Shown here: positions 6,145 through 7,899 of the stretch, piece after piece
Layout: the number at the start of each line of letters is the position of its first letter
Position numbering within the stretch: the stretch's first letter is position 1
Source: Deltaproteobacteria bacterium
Lineage (GTDB): Bacteria; Desulfobacterota; B13-G15; RBG-16-54-18
DNA length: 7,899 nucleotides
NCBI GenBank assembly: GCA_003646745.1
Contig: QMLM01000073.1
Location: 1 to 7,899 of the forward strand
Direction of reading: 5' to 3'
Program-made: the position numbers and the translations under genes
Notes under the pieces: generated by a model
The model's input: the letters and a program-made list of their open reading frames with translations, nothing else
The model's database searches: none
Told to the model about the DNA's origin: nothing

Positions 6145-6680
6145 AGGCGCCAATAGAGGGTGATTAAGGTGTCGCTGCCATCGTAAGGAGCACTAGACTG
6201 GACATTCCCAGTGTCGTATGCTCCATCATCATGGCGGGCATCTATGGCCTGGGCCATTTTGTTAAAGATATTGCTGACCGAGATATAGTTCCTGGTCCCG
6301 AAGCCGAAATCCCTGCTGCTAAAGTTGTACTGCCCTCCGCGCACCGGGGAGCCCTTTCTCACTACATCGAGGGCATGGCTCAGGTCCTCCCAGACATTGG
6401 TTGTCTCGGAGGAGGTATCTATGAGACCGTTGTGGTTTCCCTCATAGGTATCTCCGGAAGGAAAATTGGGATCATTTTCATCCCCCGGATACATCCCCCA
6501 TCTTTGATAATAGATAAGAAAATATTGCCTGTAGCCCTTCATATCCTCCACAATGCGGTTCATCTTTGCATTGTAATAGACCTTTTGACCCTGAAGGACT
6601 GCTGCCATGATGAAGGCAATGACCACCAATACAATGGCCAGCTCCACCAGGGTAAAACCTCTAGCGTTGTCTCTTATCAC
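6141..6680 (-). CDS. Type IV pilin-like prepilin (pilin 3)
   Basis: A 179-residue prepilin with the short basic leader MIRDNARG, cleavage before FTLVELAIVLVVIAFIMAAV, and Glu at mature position 5. After the amphipathic helix come MYPGDENDPNFPSG, the acidic/Asn loop HNGLIDTSSE, VWEDLSHAL, and near the C-terminus AIDARHDDGAYDTGNV. These blocks correspond in order to those of the first pilin. I chose the GTG at 6680 because AGAGGGTGA ends 5 nt upstream; a GTG three codons earlier (6689) has the AGAGG directly abutting it. The gene lies 12 nt after the pilin 2 stop and overlaps pilin 4 by 4 nt. It is exported via the Sec-type pilin route and processed by a prepilin peptidase not in this window. 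Whether it is a major or minor pilin, or a secretion pseudopilin, is undecided. Confidence 0.87.
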   Translation of the reverse strand: MIRDNARGFTLVELAIVLVVIAFIMAAVLQGQKVYYNAKMNRIVEDMKGYRQYFLIYYQRWGMYPGDENDPNFPSGDTYEGNHNGLIDTSSETTNVWEDLSHALDVVRKGSPVRGGQYNFSSRDFGFGTRNYISVSNIFNKMAQAIDARHDDGAYDTGNVQSSAPYDGSDTLITLYWRL

Positions 6681-6692
6681 AACGCTCACCCT

Positions 6693-7208
6693 CTAGCGAT
6701 CAAACCACCAGTAGAGATTGTTAGCATTGTTGGGGTCTCCACTATAGGCAACGCCCGTGAGGGTTCGCCAGCGCACGTTGCCCGAATTTCCAACCCCATC
6801 ATCGATCTTTGTATCGATGGACTGCGCTACCCACATGGGGGTGCGGGTGGCTAGAATATAGTTGTAGTTTCCATAAGGGGCAACGCCTCCACCGAAGGAG
6901 AAGGTCCCGTTGAAGACATGCCTCTGATCGCTATCCTGCAATATCTGCTGAGCGACTAGTTCATTCCAGGCCGTGGTATTATTGTCGATGATCCCATCGG
7001 GAGGGCTTGTGGTGTCACCAGCGTATCTAGCCATCCTGTCCAAATAGGTAAATTGCCCAGAGGCCACAAGCCGCAACTTATTGTGAAAGTTCTTCTCCTT
7101 GGCGCTTTTGATCAGCTCCCCTCCCCTGAGGATGGCCCCCATAAGGATCCCGATGATCACTAGAACGATAGCAATCTCGATGAGGGTAAAGCCCTTTTGT
7201 GAGCGCAT
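6693..7208 (-). CDS. Type IV pilin-like prepilin (pilin 2)
   Basis: A 171-residue prepilin: leader MRSQKG, then FTLIEIAIVLVIIGILMGAI with Glu at mature position 5. The body has RYAGDTTSPPDGIIDNN (a degenerate form of the PGD block in its neighbours), AWNELVAQQIL, a Gly-rich GTFSFGGGVAPYGNYNY, and IDTKIDDGVGNSGNV near the C-terminus. It ends with LYWWFDR. No cysteines are present. The ATG at 7208 gives a leader of normal length and has AAAGGGAG 6 nt upstream. A TTG at 7256 would add 16 residues, has no clear ribosome site, and would give an unusual acidic leader. It is the second gene of the pilin run, 50 nt after pilin 1. Confidence 0.87.
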   Translation of the reverse strand: MRSQKGFTLIEIAIVLVIIGILMGAILRGGELIKSAKEKNFHNKLRLVASGQFTYLDRMARYAGDTTSPPDGIIDNNTTAWNELVAQQILQDSDQRHVFNGTFSFGGGVAPYGNYNYILATRTPMWVAQSIDTKIDDGVGNSGNVRWRTLTGVAYSGDPNNANNLYWWFDR

Positions 7209-7246
7209 AGTTTCTCCCTTTAGGTTAGAGATAAAAACGCTCTCAT

Positions 7247-7258
7247 AATTGTACAATT
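7247..7258. repeat. 12-bp perfect palindrome between pilins 1 and 2
   Basis: AATTGTACAATT directly follows the pilin 1 stop codon. It is a perfect inverted repeat but AT-rich, so as RNA it would form at best a weak hairpin. It could be an operator or processing site, or chance; no function is claimed. Confidence 0.4.
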
Positions 7259-7816
7259 CTAAAACTCGATGTACAGAGTCACCGTACTGGCAGTGTAATT
7301 GGTATTCGCACGAACTGAGCCAGTATTATAAACGCCGTCGTCAATGGTGTAATCGATACTCCTTCCTGCATCGCCAGGAATACTTTCATAGACTATCCAA
7401 TGTGTAGTTTTCCCCTGGGCAGTTGTCCAATAAAGATAATAACTATCTCCAAATGCATGGGTTGGATAGGTAGTTAATGTGTGAGAGCCAGAGATGATCT
7501 CCGCTGCAGCCAAGTGATTGAAAACATGAACGCGTTCACCACTTTCAACATGTCCATCACCATCACCAGCGGTCAATCTTCGAACCCCTGTGTGAGCAAC
7601 CGGGGCATTATCATCACCAGGAAGTATCTTATAACGATCTTGATAGGTGTACACCGCGGCACGCAACTCATCGGCGCTGTGCATGACGTTCTTAATCTTA
7701 GCGTTTTTTATCATTCCCTGCCCTTTCAAGATCGCTCCGATCAATAAACCTATAATCACTAACACTATGGCCAATTCCACTAAGGTAAATCCTTTCCTAT
7801 CCCTTAACCTTCCCAT
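7259..7816 (-). CDS. Type IV pilin-like prepilin (pilin 1)
   Basis: A 185-residue prepilin with the basic leader MGRLRDRKG, cut before FTLVELAIVLVIIGLLIGAI, and Glu at mature position 5. The amphipathic helix continues through KNAKIKNVMHSADELRAAVY. Then come ILPGDDNAPVAH, the Asp-rich loop AGDGDGHVESGE, FNHLAAAEIISGS, an aromatic/Thr-rich central part, and SIDYTIDDGVYNTGSV. It ends TLYIEF. This PGD(D/E)N, DG-loop and DDG layout is one I know from many 'type II secretion/pilin-like' proteins. The acidic loops may bind Ca2+ (inference). The ATG has a perfect AAGGAGGT 7 nt upstream, the strongest ribosome site in the window, and the gene is first after the sigma-54 promoter. It is thus the best candidate for the most abundant pilin of the cluster. 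By eye its base composition is more AT-rich than pilins 2-4. Confidence 0.9.
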   Translation of the reverse strand: MGRLRDRKGFTLVELAIVLVIIGLLIGAILKGQGMIKNAKIKNVMHSADELRAAVYTYQDRYKILPGDDNAPVAHTGVRRLTAGDGDGHVESGERVHVFNHLAAAEIISGSHTLTTYPTHAFGDSYYLYWTTAQGKTTHWIVYESIPGDAGRSIDYTIDDGVYNTGSVRANTNYTASTVTLYIEF

Positions 7817-7844
7817 AACCTATACCTCCTTCTAGTTTTTTCTA
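7817..7844 (-). promoter_or_regulatory. Short leader and strong ribosome site of pilin 1
   Basis: The predicted 5' leader of about 28 nt contains AAGGAGGT (7831-7824), fully complementary to the 16S rRNA 3' end, at 7-nt spacing from the ATG. No hairpin or riboswitch-like structure is visible. Confidence 0.65.
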
Positions 7845-7854
7845 CCTTTAAGAA

Positions 7855-7869
7855 GCAAATTATGTGCCA
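7855..7869 (-). promoter_or_regulatory. Sigma-54 (RpoN) -24/-12 promoter of the pilin operon
   Basis: The minus strand reads TGGCACATAATTTGC, matching the sigma-54 consensus TGGCAC-N5-TTGC without mismatch in the conserved bases; the GG and GC doublets are 10 bp apart as required. Transcription would start near 7843, about 27 nt before the pilin 1 start. Sigma-54 control with a PilR-type activator is well known for pilin genes. The activator site would lie about 80-150 bp upstream, beyond the right edge. Confidence 0.8.
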
Positions 7870-7899
7870 TTTTGATCGTCTTTTTGAGATAAATTCTAA

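Noticed and set aside
6231..6854. Long plus-strand open frame (207 codons) antisense to pilins 2 and 3
   Set aside because: The opposite strand carries clear prepilins with leader, cleavage site and ribosome sites. The antisense product shows no recognisable family motif, so it is a shadow frame.
7209..7256. Extended N-terminus of pilin 2 from TTG at 7256
   Set aside because: It adds 16 residues ahead of a normal basic prepilin leader and has no clear ribosome site, while ATG at 7208 has AAAGGGAG at proper distance.
1..7899. CRISPR arrays, tRNA/rRNA genes, transposases, phage genes
   Set aside because: No spaced direct repeats, conserved RNA gene sequence or recombinase motifs were seen in reading either strand.

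Overview
The window reads almost entirely on the minus strand and holds two same-strand gene blocks. No rRNA, tRNA, CRISPR array or insertion sequence was seen. Gene content (soluble Hdr-type flavoprotein and Fe-S electron carriers, a clustered ETF, an acyl-CoA-type TetR regulator, a sigma-54-driven pilin operon) suggests an anaerobic bacterium that oxidises acyl-CoA or related compounds. A Desulfobacterota-like ('deltaproteobacterial') lineage is plausible. This is an inference from gene content; nothing in the window fixes the taxon. Arginine AGG/AGA, isoleucine ATA and GTG starts are used freely.

Right block (about 7869 down to 5287, minus strand): a run of four genes for class III signal-peptide proteins (type IV pilin / pseudopilin family), each with a short basic leader, a G^F cleavage site, Glu at mature position 5 and a hydrophobic N-terminal helix. 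The first three share one body plan. The fourth is larger, Cys-containing and of a different subfamily. A textbook sigma-54 -24/-12 element lies just before the first gene, as is common for pilin genes. No prepilin peptidase, ATPase, platform protein or secretin gene is in the window, so assembly machinery must be encoded elsewhere.

Centre (5286-5110): a gap of about 180 bp without a convincing gene or strong terminator. It carries a sigma-70-like promoter (TTGACA, 17 bp, TAAATA) and a 16-bp inverted repeat TACCGATCGCTCGGTA directly before a TetR-family gene, which suggests autoregulation.

Left block (5109 down to 1, minus strand): a tightly packed operon in the order tetR-family regulator, soluble HdrC/HdrD-like Fe-S/CCG oxidoreductase, etfB, etfA, short hdrA-like flavoprotein, and the start of a second hdrA-type gene that runs off the left edge. 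Junctions are 1- to 4-nt overlaps or a 1-nt gap. The layout suggests an Hdr-ETF electron-transfer module in which ETF takes electrons from (or gives them to) a dehydrogenase such as an acyl-CoA dehydrogenase. The CCG protein would link ETF to HdrA-type FAD/Fe-S proteins, possibly for flavin-based electron bifurcation or confurcation with ferredoxin. The partners and direction of flow are not shown by the sequence. The two HdrA-type genes differ visibly: the first lacks both the N-terminal Cys domain and the C-terminal ferredoxin domain of long HdrA, and the second begins with exactly that N-terminal domain.
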